Shown here one piece after another: positions 50,528 through 60,404 of a stretch of DNA of 64,000 bases (the stretch's first letter is position 1; each line of letters opens with the position of its first letter). Location: the NCBI GenBank assembly GCA_902593075.1, contig CACJHA010000002.1:1-64000 (forward strand), in the 5' to 3' direction. Position numbers and translations under genes: made by a program. Below the pieces are notes generated by a model. It did not search any database, had not been told where the DNA came from, and saw nothing but the letters and a program-made list of their open reading frames with translations. This DNA is from an uncultured Bacteroidota bacterium (GTDB taxonomy: Bacteria; Bacteroidota; Bacteroidia; Flavobacteriales; Flavobacteriaceae).

Positions 50528-52054
50528 TCAGTTAACCCATGCTGATTTCATAATATTTAAATTACAATTAAGTTTGTTATTGTTATCAGATTTAATTTTA
50601 ATTCTTTTATTTTTTTTGTCTGGGTCAATATAAGAACTTAGTACATATTCACCATTATTAAAAAAAATTTCAATGGATGATCTATCCAAAAGAACTCTAA
50701 AATTTGTTTTTGATTCTTCTGAAACAGGTACTTCTATTCCTTGAAAAATAAACTTTTTGTTTTTTAATGTTATTTTTTCGCCTCCTATATCAAAAACTAA
50801 TTTTTGGTGTTTATTCTTTTCAAAATCAAAGAAAACGTCAACTAGATCTATTTCTTGAGATTTCATTTTATTATTCAGGTATTTAATTGATTTATTTTTA
50901 AAATTATATGATTTAAGATATAACCTTTCAATTTCTTTTATAGGTGTTCTAAATAATTTCACTCCTTTTTTAGTAGTTTTTAATTCCATTTTTGATGGAA
51001 ATGACATCTGCTGGTTCCATGATGTTTTATTTTCAATAAAAATGTTTTTATCTCGTGGGGAATTAATTCGAATTTCTTCGGTTGCCATCCATCCTATGAT
51101 AATTACTCTATCATCAGGGCTATTATTGAAGGTTTGAGCTGCATAATAATGTTTTCCTAGGTCACCCATACCAACTTTACCATCAGTTCTGAATGATTTT
51201 CCGTCAAAATCGCCAATTTCGTAATCGAAACTAGCATCGTATAGCAACCACTTTTTATTTGATTTATCACCATCAACGGGCAGTTCAACCATATCCATAC
51301 ATTCATAAACCCAATTTCTATCGAAATCGAATAGCTTTCTCCAGTTTACTAAATCATTAGATTCAAAAAAACGGACTTTACCAAGTTTAGTAACATTTCC
51401 TGGACCAGTGTCAGGACCTTTAAAAGTATCGTTTCCTCTTTTAACCCATAAAATCATAATCCATTTTTTTGATTCTTCATGCCAAAAAACTTTAGGATCT
51501 CTCTCACCTCTATCAAAACCCTGATTTTGAACAATTCCATTACCTTCATTAATTAAGGTGAAACTTCTACCATTGTCAAGACTATATGCTGCAGATTGAT
51601 AGAACCAATTTGATTTTGAATTCTGTGCGTGGGTATAAAAAGCTACAATTGCTTTATTTTCCTTTGTGTTTTTACCTAAACTATTGTTGTGATCTACAAC
51701 AGCTGTTCCAGAGAAAATTGTACCATCTTTATATGGTAATATTGCATGATTAAGTTGTTTCCAATGAACCATATCCTTACTTACTGCATGACCCCAAGTC
51801 ATGTTTCCCCATACAACGTCTAATGGGTTGTGTTGAAAGTATAAATGATATTCACCATCATAAAAAACCATACCATTTGGATCGTTATTCCAACCTTTTA
51901 AAGAAGTAAAATGAAACTGTGGTCTTAAAGGATGATCATAATTTTCATCAGAGTAACTCTCGAACGTTTGAAATTTTTCTAATTGAATATTGTCCTGGGC
52001 ATTTATGAATGTAAAGGCCAAAAAAGAAAGTTTAAGGAGTAAAATATTTTTCAC
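50528..52054 (-). CDS. Glycoside hydrolase family 32 (levanase/fructan hydrolase/invertase type), secreted
   Basis: HFTSLKGWNNDPNGMVFYDGEYHLYFQHNP, RDPKVFWHEESKKW, YECMDMVELP; signal peptide. Confidence 0.95.
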   Translation of the reverse strand: MKNILLLKLSFLAFTFINAQDNIQLEKFQTFESYSDENYDHPLRPQFHFTSLKGWNNDPNGMVFYDGEYHLYFQHNPLDVVWGNMTWGHAVSKDMVHWKQLNHAILPYKDGTIFSGTAVVDHNNSLGKNTKENKAIVAFYTHAQNSKSNWFYQSAAYSLDNGRSFTLINEGNGIVQNQGFDRGERDPKVFWHEESKKWIMILWVKRGNDTFKGPDTGPGNVTKLGKVRFFESNDLVNWRKLFDFDRNWVYECMDMVELPVDGDKSNKKWLLYDASFDYEIGDFDGKSFRTDGKVGMGDLGKHYYAAQTFNNSPDDRVIIIGWMATEEIRINSPRDKNIFIENKTSWNQQMSFPSKMELKTTKKGVKLFRTPIKEIERLYLKSYNFKNKSIKYLNNKMKSQEIDLVDVFFDFEKNKHQKLVFDIGGEKITLKNKKFIFQGIEVPVSEESKTNFRVLLDRSSIEIFFNNGEYVLSSYIDPDKKNKRIKIKSDNNNKLNCNLNIMKSAWVN

Positions 52055-52289
52055 AATGTTCTTTTTTTATTAAATTTAAATAAAATTATATATAAAACTT
52101 AACCACCCATTTTATATCTACCACTAGGATTATAAGTTTACTTTCTTCAGAATACATCTACCAATTCTCTTTTATTTTTAATACTTTTGGATTTAACTCT
52201 ATTGTAAACCAATAGGGAGTATTGTAGATTTATTACAAAATGGTTTTTATATATCAAAATCTTAGTCTGTGCTAAATTAGAGATTGGTT

Positions 52290-53648
52290 TTAATCAGTAA
52301 TAGACTCGTAGATTACTCTTATAAGCATTCTTATTCCATCATCATTTTTTAATTTATCATACTTTGGAACACCTGCTAATCTAAATTCTCTTAAATCGTT
52401 TAATAGCTCTGGATGGAATTGAAAACTAAATGATCGTCTGATATCTTTTGTTTCGTAGTCCATATAGTTAATACAGGTGGCTGCAACCTCAGTACATTTT
52501 TTACCTTCAGCAAAAGTTGAACAGACTATTTCTATTGAAGTAGGAAGTTTTAAAAGCCACGCATTCTCTGACACTGATAACTCCTTTCTAGCTGGGAAAA
52601 GAGCATTTCTTAATTCTCCATAAGCCCAATTAGAAAACAAAATTGCCTCTTCATTGACTTCATCACTATGGAACATTACAATGTTTAAATTTTTTTCATA
52701 TGTAATTGATTGTTCTATAATCCCGATGTCAAGTTCACTTGAAAGATCATGATACATTAGTAATTTTTGAAAATCTGAACTTGGATGATCTCCTGTATGT
52801 GAATAATGTTGAAGTTCAACTTGGCCAACTTCTGGAACCTCATTTAAAGCAACTGCAAAAAGTGGATCATTCCATCCTTTGGCGACTAAGCTATTGTCTT
52901 TATATACATTTAAATTTTCCCCAACTTTGATTATCCTCTTAGATGTTTCAATTAAATTTTGATAATGTGAACTTATGGAGAAAATATCTGGATTAAGTTT
53001 TTTTAAAACCTCTTTAGTTGCTTTTTTTAAGAGTTTAATATGTGCTTGTGCTGCAAGTTGGTGTCCCAAACAAATAAAAATTCCGGGTGCTGTTTTAAGT
53101 TCCCTAGAAATTAGCATTTTCTCCGTTAAAATTTGTAATTCATTGAGTCCAAAATTCAAGTTATAAAATGTTTTATGATCTTTTACCGACGGGTATCCAC
53201 CTTCAATAAAATAAGCTAAACATCCATTTAACAGATCAATTATAAGTGAATGATCTAATTCTTTTGAACACCACAATGGAATCAGAATAGAGTCACAATC
53301 GGCGATAAATTGAGACAAGTAAGCTATGTTAGATGAGGCTCTAACGTTTTCTCCAGATAAATTTGTTCCCACATGCTCAGCAGGCTCAATTATGCATATT
53401 GAGTTTTTTAACATTTTCGGATGATTTAAGATTTTAACTAGGTCCTCATTATTGATTACTACTTTTTCTAAAGGTTCACTTTTACCCCAAGAGGAGTTTG
53501 ACAACCCTTCAACTTTATTTTCATGTAATTTCCGAATCAGGCTGGGAGAGTCTCTATCGTTTATGAAATCTCCTAATAAAGTTTGAATCGAGGAAAGATT
53601 TGATTTACCAGGTCTAAAAAAACCAGAATCAGTTCTTGACAAATTCAT
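52290..53648 (-). CDS. Class I glutamine amidotransferase-like protein with atypical long Cys-His spacing
   Basis: FICLGHQLAAQ (Cys193) and FSFQFHPELL (His412); 452 aa. Confidence 0.65.
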   Translation of the reverse strand: MNLSRTDSGFFRPGKSNLSSIQTLLGDFINDRDSPSLIRKLHENKVEGLSNSSWGKSEPLEKVVINNEDLVKILNHPKMLKNSICIIEPAEHVGTNLSGENVRASSNIAYLSQFIADCDSILIPLWCSKELDHSLIIDLLNGCLAYFIEGGYPSVKDHKTFYNLNFGLNELQILTEKMLISRELKTAPGIFICLGHQLAAQAHIKLLKKATKEVLKKLNPDIFSISSHYQNLIETSKRIIKVGENLNVYKDNSLVAKGWNDPLFAVALNEVPEVGQVELQHYSHTGDHPSSDFQKLLMYHDLSSELDIGIIEQSITYEKNLNIVMFHSDEVNEEAILFSNWAYGELRNALFPARKELSVSENAWLLKLPTSIEIVCSTFAEGKKCTEVAATCINYMDYETKDIRRSFSFQFHPELLNDLREFRLAGVPKYDKLKNDDGIRMLIRVIYESITD

Positions 53649-53948
53649 ACAATAAAATTTATTACCACATTAAATTATCGATTAGAAATTAATTTTTCGA
53701 TTTATTTCTTTTTAAAAAAAAAATTATAAATAAAATTTAATTTTATTCCATAATTTTTAGGGAAATACAGTTTTTTCTAAAAAAAATTAATGATAGTCTA
53801 AATATAAATCTTTAATACCCAAATAATAAGATGGTATATTAACTCGAGTAAGTTTTCTTTTGTTATTATTAGTTCTACCTGAAGTAAAAGTTTTATAGTT
53901 GTATGTAATTAAGATTTTGAGGTGGTTATAATCTAAAATCCTTCTTAC

Positions 53949-53980
53949 TGCTAAGTTTTATTTTATATAAAATTAATTTA
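53949..53980. repeat. Copy 1 of 32-nt intergenic repeat tgctaagttttattttatataaaat(t/a)aattta
   Basis: 31/32 identical to 58848-58879; contains the palindrome ATTTTATATAAAAT; overlaps the 3' end of the PQQ-DH gene. Confidence 0.85.
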
Positions 53981-56147
53981 AAGAATAGGCTACATAGGAA
54001 TCCCCTGACTTTGTCCCCATTTTTCCACCTCCACAAGCAATGACAATATATTGTTTTCCATCCAATTCATAAGTTATAGGGGTTGCATAGCCACCGGCGG
54101 GTAGTTTACTTTTCCATAACTCTTCTCCTGTGATTTTATCAAATGCTCTAAAATATTCATCATTCGTAGCACCAATAAAAATTAGTCCACCTGCAGTCAG
54201 GATTGGGCCACCATAATTTTCAGTTCCTGTTTTCGAAAAACCAAGCTTAGTTAATTCATCATATTCGCCCAGTGGAACTTGCCAGACAATCTCACCGATA
54301 TTTAGATCAATAGCATTTAATGTTCCCCAAGGTGGTTTAATTGCAGGATAACCATTTTCATCCATAAACCGTCCAAAATAATTTACTGAATAAGGTGAAA
54401 AATTAGGATCAATTTCATGCAATGATGCAATATCAACTTTAATATCATAGTCTTCTAACAGATAAGAGGCTAAGAGATCGATCTGAGTTTTTGAAATTTG
54501 CGGCATAGGCATCATGCCTCCTTTACCTTTAGAAATTGTAGATGCTAAACTAATGGCGTTATATCGATTTTTAAGATTCTTTAAACCAGGAATATTAGAC
54601 ATTCCGTTTAAATCAGCACCATGACACCTAGAGCATTGTTGATTATAAATAACTTTTCCATAATCCTTTATTTTATTTCCATTATCAGAAGAAAGATTTA
54701 CTTTTTTTGCGATTGAGACCCATGGCATTTCGTTAGAATTTACATAAAGCCAATTATTATTAGGGTCATATGCGGCACCACCCCACTCAGCGCCACCATC
54801 TAAACCTGGAAAAGTTACTGATCTAATTTTTACGCTGTGTGGAATAAATTGTCCTTCTGAATTTAAAGTTTCCCATACCTCTTTAACAGTTTTTTTAAGT
54901 ATTTTATCTTTTTGATTTGGAGTCCAAGCAAGCATAGCTCGTGCAGTTGGAAACATATCATTAATTAGATCTTTGGAAAATTCTTGTCTTGCAAAAGGAG
55001 GTATGTGAGTCGGTAAAGGTTGGGTAGGCCAGGATTTTTCTCCATCAAGGCCTGAAGATTTAACGGGAATTTCTTCTATTGGATATACCGGATCACCTGT
55101 CAACCGATCAAAAACAAACAAGTGCCCTGATTTTGTTACTTGTGCAACTGCTTTTATATTATTTCCATTTCGATTAATTTCAACCAAATTTGGTGGTGCT
55201 GGTAAATCTCTATCCCAAAGGTCATGATGAATGAATTGAAAATGCCATATTCGATCTCCATTTTTTGCATTAAGTGCAATTAAACAATTGGCAAATAAAT
55301 TTTCTCCTGATCTATTACCACCCCAAAAATCGTATGATGCTGAGCCTGTGGGAATGTAAGCGATACCAGTCGACTCATCAAGAGTAATTCCAGCCCAAGA
55401 ATTTGCACCACCCATATGTTTCCAGGCATCTTTTGGCCACGTTTCATAACCGTATTCTCCGGGATGTGGAATTGTATTGAATCTCCATATCATTTTACCT
55501 GTATTTAGGTCATATGCACGAATATGTCCAGGAGATGCTCCTGGACCCTCATGAACCCTAGAACCCTGAATTAAGATATTATCATAAACAACTCCAGGTG
55601 TATTAGCAATAACAATCATTTCTTTGTATGGGCGTCCTAAGTTTTTTCTTAGATCTACTCTTCCATTTTCTCCAAAAGTTTCTTCTGGTTTTCCAGTCAA
55701 AGCATCTATTGCATATATATAGCTGCCTGAGGTGTAAACTATTCTTCCGTCTTCTCTGTCATCCCAATAAATTAGACCTCTATTGACACCCCACCAGCCT
55801 GGGCCGGAGTTTTCACCATGATCAAATTCCCATATCTTTTTCCCTGTTATTGCATTAATTGCAAAAAGCTTAGTTAAGGGGTTTGTACCATATAAGATAG
55901 TGTCAATTACAATAGGGCTACATTGTATTTGAGTTGTATTTTTTGAATTAAGAACACCTCCAGATTTATATTCCCAAATTTTCTTTAAGCCTTTTACATT
56001 TTTAGTATTAACCTGATTCAAACTTGAATAATGGCTTCTTGATTTGTCACCTAAGTATTCGTTCCAACTTTTAAAGTTGTTTTCAACTTCGATAGATTTA
56101 CAATTTATAAATGTTAACAGGATTAATAAAAAAGCAGATTTTATCAT
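53973..56147 (-). CDS. PQQ-dependent dehydrogenase (quinoprotein, 8-bladed propeller) with cytochrome c domain, predicted lipoprotein
   Basis: GENSGPGWWGVNRGLIYWDD, HHDLWDRDLPAPPNLV, CSRCHGADLNG haem site, GTENYGGPILTAGGLIFIGAT. Confidence 0.93.
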   Translation of the reverse strand: MIKSAFLLILLTFINCKSIEVENNFKSWNEYLGDKSRSHYSSLNQVNTKNVKGLKKIWEYKSGGVLNSKNTTQIQCSPIVIDTILYGTNPLTKLFAINAITGKKIWEFDHGENSGPGWWGVNRGLIYWDDREDGRIVYTSGSYIYAIDALTGKPEETFGENGRVDLRKNLGRPYKEMIVIANTPGVVYDNILIQGSRVHEGPGASPGHIRAYDLNTGKMIWRFNTIPHPGEYGYETWPKDAWKHMGGANSWAGITLDESTGIAYIPTGSASYDFWGGNRSGENLFANCLIALNAKNGDRIWHFQFIHHDLWDRDLPAPPNLVEINRNGNNIKAVAQVTKSGHLFVFDRLTGDPVYPIEEIPVKSSGLDGEKSWPTQPLPTHIPPFARQEFSKDLINDMFPTARAMLAWTPNQKDKILKKTVKEVWETLNSEGQFIPHSVKIRSVTFPGLDGGAEWGGAAYDPNNNWLYVNSNEMPWVSIAKKVNLSSDNGNKIKDYGKVIYNQQCSRCHGADLNGMSNIPGLKNLKNRYNAISLASTISKGKGGMMPMPQISKTQIDLLASYLLEDYDIKVDIASLHEIDPNFSPYSVNYFGRFMDENGYPAIKPPWGTLNAIDLNIGEIVWQVPLGEYDELTKLGFSKTGTENYGGPILTAGGLIFIGATNDEYFRAFDKITGEELWKSKLPAGGYATPITYELDGKQYIVIACGGGKMGTKSGDSYVAYSLN

Positions 56148-56156
56148 GACTAAAAA

Positions 56157-57575
56157 TTAATTCTTTTTTGTCCCTAAACTCTTCTCTGGCGCATATTTTT
56201 CAAATGGATATTTGTTTGGAGTCACAACTGTACCAGTAGATAAAATCAAAGGCTGGTCACTTTCGGAATCAAAGATAACCTCAACAAGAGCCGCAGTATA
56301 TCCCTCATTGGATGTTACAGGAATAGCATAATACCCTTCGTTATTAGTTTCAATGTCTATTTTTTGCCACGTTTTACCTATTTTATAAATTCTAAAATCT
56401 CTTTCTTTTGGGTTATTTACCTCCCATTTTGCTATTTTATATTCCTGACCTTGATCGATATTTACAAAAATAGTATCGTTGTTAATTTCCCAGGTCCAAT
56501 TAGGTTGATCTAAGTCATTTAGAAAGCGGTAATAAAAGGAAGCTAAATTTTCTAGTTGGTATGTTCCTTCAAGACTATGCCCTGCATTTGGAACATATCT
56601 TAAATACTTTTCTCCCGGCAAATCATCCCAATAAAATTGCCATGAATCAGTTACAAAAAATTCATCAGAAGCCGCATTAATTACGAATTTTGGTATTGTA
56701 AACTTTTCTTTAAAGTTATACGGTTCAACTTGAGCAATGAGTTTATCATATTCTTGTGAATCCATCCAATCTACAATTTTATAATTCACATAATCTTGCA
56801 CCGCAGGACTAAATTCACCATAACATTGATAGTGATGATCAAAATTAGGAACAACATTAAGCATGTCAATTACAATTGGTGAAATACCGACGACTCTTTG
56901 ATCTACTGCAGCAGTAGTCCATGTTGTCCATCCTCTTTTTGATGCACCAGCAACAAAAAAAGAATTGATATTGGATTTTTTTAAATGGTTTATTTCTTGT
57001 ATAACATCCATTGCTCTAACTACAGCTCTAGTCATGGGGAATCTAGCAAGCCAAAATAAAGAGAAATCTTCTGCGCCAGATTTTAGGAATTTATCCCATC
57101 CGTAGGCGATTAAATCATCTTCATAAAATTCTTTTTGTTCGACGTCAAGATAATTAAGAGGCTGAAATGGGACATTACTTACATTTGCGATTACAGAGTT
57201 AGTTTTAAGTGCAAAACCTACAGCGGTGCTGTCTAATAAAAACTTTTCATCTTTATTGGTGCCCCCTCCTATAAATAACATTGCAGTTTCATGATTTACA
57301 TCTTCTGGAATAATTATATCAACCCAATGCCACCATAATGGTTGATCAACTTGAGACTCATCAAGCCACTTACCTGAATGCATTTTAATGTGATATGCTT
57401 TCCACTTGTCTCCTGACAATGAATCTTTAATTTCAAATGAATAATCTTCAGTAGGTGTTTTGACATATTTTTCAAGTGCAGTAAGCTCTTTTGAATCTGA
57501 ACCACAAGAAAAAGTAATTAACGATAATAAAAGAAGACAAAAACCACTTTGCGATGAGTTTAATCTTGAAATCAT
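56157..57575 (-). CDS. PhoPQ-activated pathogenicity-related protein (PqaA family), predicted lipoprotein
   Basis: FVAGASKRGWTTWTTAAVDQRVVGISPIVIDMLNV, YGEFSPAVQDYV, AASDEFFVTDSWQFYWDDLPGEKYLRYVPNAGHSL. Confidence 0.9.
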   Translation of the reverse strand: MISRLNSSQSGFCLLLLSLITFSCGSDSKELTALEKYVKTPTEDYSFEIKDSLSGDKWKAYHIKMHSGKWLDESQVDQPLWWHWVDIIIPEDVNHETAMLFIGGGTNKDEKFLLDSTAVGFALKTNSVIANVSNVPFQPLNYLDVEQKEFYEDDLIAYGWDKFLKSGAEDFSLFWLARFPMTRAVVRAMDVIQEINHLKKSNINSFFVAGASKRGWTTWTTAAVDQRVVGISPIVIDMLNVVPNFDHHYQCYGEFSPAVQDYVNYKIVDWMDSQEYDKLIAQVEPYNFKEKFTIPKFVINAASDEFFVTDSWQFYWDDLPGEKYLRYVPNAGHSLEGTYQLENLASFYYRFLNDLDQPNWTWEINNDTIFVNIDQGQEYKIAKWEVNNPKERDFRIYKIGKTWQKIDIETNNEGYYAIPVTSNEGYTAALVEVIFDSESDQPLILSTGTVVTPNKYPFEKYAPEKSLGTKKN

Positions 57576-57710
57576 ATTTTATAAAATTTAATAATAAAGT
57601 TATGGATGTTAAATTCATTACTGTAAAATTCAAACTAATTTTTTTGTGTCTCAACTTATGTTTATTTTTAATTTAACATTTTTATAGTTGTATTTCACTA
57701 AATTTAAATA

Positions 57711-58769
57711 ATGGAATCTTTCCTAATTTTTATTTTGATTTCAGCACTGATTGTTGGTTTTTTATTTATAAAAAAACAGATTGACAAAAAATCTGAAGAC
57801 AACACTAAAGAAATTGAATCTAAACTTGAATCCTTTATAGAAGAATTTAAACTTACGTCTGCTCAAAACTTAAGCAAACATCTGCAAGATTCTAAACTAG
57901 ATCAGAAAAATATGGAAGTACGTTTTTCTGACACAATTAATAAGTTGACAAAGGAACTTGAAAAGATAAAAGGAACAAATGAACAGGTGTTGACTTTTGC
58001 TAATCAAATGAAAACACTTGAGAAAATTTTAGGTAATCAAAAGCAAAGGGGTATTCTAGGAGAAATTCAACTTGAAAACTTGCTTGCCAATGTTTTACCT
58101 CCTGAGCTTTTTCAAATGCAATTTTCTTTTAACAACGGAGAAGCGGTTGATGCAGTAATTAAAGTTGGAGAATTTATTATACCAATAGATGCTAAATTTT
58201 CTCTTGACAACTACAATAAAATGATAGAGAGTGAAGAAACGGACACTGATAAATTAAATGATCTAGAAAAAAAATTTAAAAGTGACATCAAAAATAGAAT
58301 TGATGAAACTTCTAAATATATAAGACCCAACGAACGAACTCTTGACTATGCTTATATGTTTATTCCAGCCGATGGTCTATACCAAGATCTTTTAAATAAT
58401 AAAGTTGGGTCACTAAAAATTAATCAAAGGGATCTTGTATCATATGCATATGAAAAAAAGGTAATGATCGTTTCACCAATGAGTTTATTCCCAATGCTTC
58501 AGGTTACAAATAAAGCCTTGAATAATATGAAAGTTGAAGAATCAATTAATGAGATTCAAATTAACATTGAAAAGCTTGGGAATCACCTAAATGCGTATCT
58601 AACGTATCATGAAAAACTTGGAAATAGCATACGCACTGTTGTAAATCAATATAACGTAACTAACAAAGAATTTAAAAAGATCGATAAGGATATAACAAAG
58701 CTAACTTCAAATAGATCAAATATTGGTATAGAAATGGAAAATATTGATAAACCAATGGTCGAGGAATAA
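57711..58769 (+). CDS. rmuC: DNA recombination protein RmuC
   Basis: Coiled coil then QRGILGEIQLENLLANVLPPELFQMQF, DAVIKVGEFIIPIDAKFSLDNY, YAYMFIPADGLYQDLL. Confidence 0.95.
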   Translation: MESFLIFILISALIVGFLFIKKQIDKKSEDNTKEIESKLESFIEEFKLTSAQNLSKHLQDSKLDQKNMEVRFSDTINKLTKELEKIKGTNEQVLTFANQMKTLEKILGNQKQRGILGEIQLENLLANVLPPELFQMQFSFNNGEAVDAVIKVGEFIIPIDAKFSLDNYNKMIESEETDTDKLNDLEKKFKSDIKNRIDETSKYIRPNERTLDYAYMFIPADGLYQDLLNNKVGSLKINQRDLVSYAYEKKVMIVSPMSLFPMLQVTNKALNNMKVEESINEIQINIEKLGNHLNAYLTYHEKLGNSIRTVVNQYNVTNKEFKKIDKDITKLTSNRSNIGIEMENIDKPMVEE

Positions 58770-58847
58770 AAACCCTCCATTATAAACTTTTAATTTATAT
58801 CTTAACTTCAATATAAACTCTTTTTTATAAATCAAAGAGTTAGCCTG

Positions 58848-58879
58848 TGCTAAGTTTTATTTTATATAAAATAAATTTA
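58848..58879. repeat. Copy 2 of 32-nt intergenic repeat, preceded by hairpin TTAGC-CTGT-GCTAA
   Basis: 31/32 identical to 53949-53980; located 3' of the M20 amidohydrolase gene. Confidence 0.85.
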
Positions 58880-58900
58880 CTCTATTAAAATAGTTATAAA

Positions 58901-60316
58901 TTAATTTCTGTAATCCAAGGCAGGTTCTCTATTTCCCAAAAGAGGAATGTAATTAAAATCTTCTCCTCTAATTTCTTTAAATTCTTTTTTGATTTTAATA
59001 ATTAATTCTTTTTTCTCTAACAATTCGATACCTGATAGAGTTAATGCCTTAGCGGCCTGCATCATACCTTTGAGACCAATGCTTGTTCCCCCAGCAGCGA
59101 CCGCTTGCCAACTGTGGGCTGGTGTGCCAGGCACCCAGGTTGCACCTCTAAGACCAGCTGTTGGCACTTTATAACTAACATCACCAACATCTGTTGAGCC
59201 GCCAATACCTTCTGGATTTGTATCATAGGGTGCAACATTATGAATGTATTTCATGTCAAGAGGTTTTTCAAGAGTTGCTGAAATTTTTTCAGCAAACTCT
59301 AACTCTTGATCATTATACTTAAAGCCGCCTATTTTAGTAAAATTACGGTGAACCATTTGCTGAAGTGTTGGAACATGAAGTAGATCATGAGTTCCTCCAA
59401 TCATTTCGTATTCCATTTTTGTTCCTGTTCCTAATGCTGCTCCTTCTGCTGCTTTAAGAATCCTATCGAACAAAACCATTACTTTGTCGCGCTTTGGATG
59501 ACGAGAATAATAATATACTTCAGCAAAATCAGGAACAACGTTAGGAGCTTCACCTCCACGTGTGATTACATAGTGAATACGTGCAGACATATCCATGTGC
59601 TCACGCATAAGATTAGTCATATAGTTCATGGCTTCCACAGCGTCTAATGCTGAGCGACCTTCTTGAGGAGCTCCAGCTGCATGAGCAGATCGTCCATAAA
59701 AACGAAATTTTGCAGACTTATTTGCAAGGGCCGGACGTGGATTTGCTGAGTTTTCATCATCAGCATGCCAGTGCAATGCAATATCAACATCGTCAAATAA
59801 ACCAGCTCGTGTCATGTAAACTTTACCTGAACCACCTTCTTCAGCAGGACAACCATAATATCGAATAGTACCTTTGATTTTATATTTTTTAATATATTTT
59901 TTTAAACTAATAGCTGCTGCTGCTGAGGCAGTTCCGAAAAGATGGTGTCCGCAGGCATGACCTCCTCTTCCTTTGTTCGTAACCTTGTAAGGCAGTGCTT
60001 TTTGAGAGAGTCCTGGTAATGCATCGTATTCTCCAAGAATTGCAATTATTGGCCCTCCATTATTATATTCTGCAATAAACGCAGTAGGAATTCCTGCTAC
60101 ACCAGATTTTATCATAAATCCTGACTCTTTAAGTTTATTTTGTAAAAGAGCACTACTTTTTTCTTCCTGATATCCCATTTCTGCATACTCCCATATCTGC
60201 ATAGCCACTTTTGCATAATCGTCTTTTGATGAGTCTAAATCTGATAAAATATAATCTGACTGACCATAGGTAAAAAATGAATTAATAACTATAATTAATA
60301 AAAAAAAATATTTCAT
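58901..60316 (-). CDS. M20 family amidohydrolase (AbgB-like), exported
   Basis: Signal peptide; ILGEYDALPGL, GGHACGHHLFG, CPAEEGGSGKVYM, GRSAHAAGAPQEGRSALDAVE. Confidence 0.93.
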   Translation of the reverse strand: MKYFFLLIIVINSFFTYGQSDYILSDLDSSKDDYAKVAMQIWEYAEMGYQEEKSSALLQNKLKESGFMIKSGVAGIPTAFIAEYNNGGPIIAILGEYDALPGLSQKALPYKVTNKGRGGHACGHHLFGTASAAAAISLKKYIKKYKIKGTIRYYGCPAEEGGSGKVYMTRAGLFDDVDIALHWHADDENSANPRPALANKSAKFRFYGRSAHAAGAPQEGRSALDAVEAMNYMTNLMREHMDMSARIHYVITRGGEAPNVVPDFAEVYYYSRHPKRDKVMVLFDRILKAAEGAALGTGTKMEYEMIGGTHDLLHVPTLQQMVHRNFTKIGGFKYNDQELEFAEKISATLEKPLDMKYIHNVAPYDTNPEGIGGSTDVGDVSYKVPTAGLRGATWVPGTPAHSWQAVAAGGTSIGLKGMMQAAKALTLSGIELLEKKELIIKIKKEFKEIRGEDFNYIPLLGNREPALDYRN

Positions 60317-60404
60317 ATAATTTGTTTTATTTAAATTTCTAAAATGTAAATGAATTTCACAAATGCAAACTCATTTTAATAGTAAAGAAATTTAAGTTCT
60401 AAGA

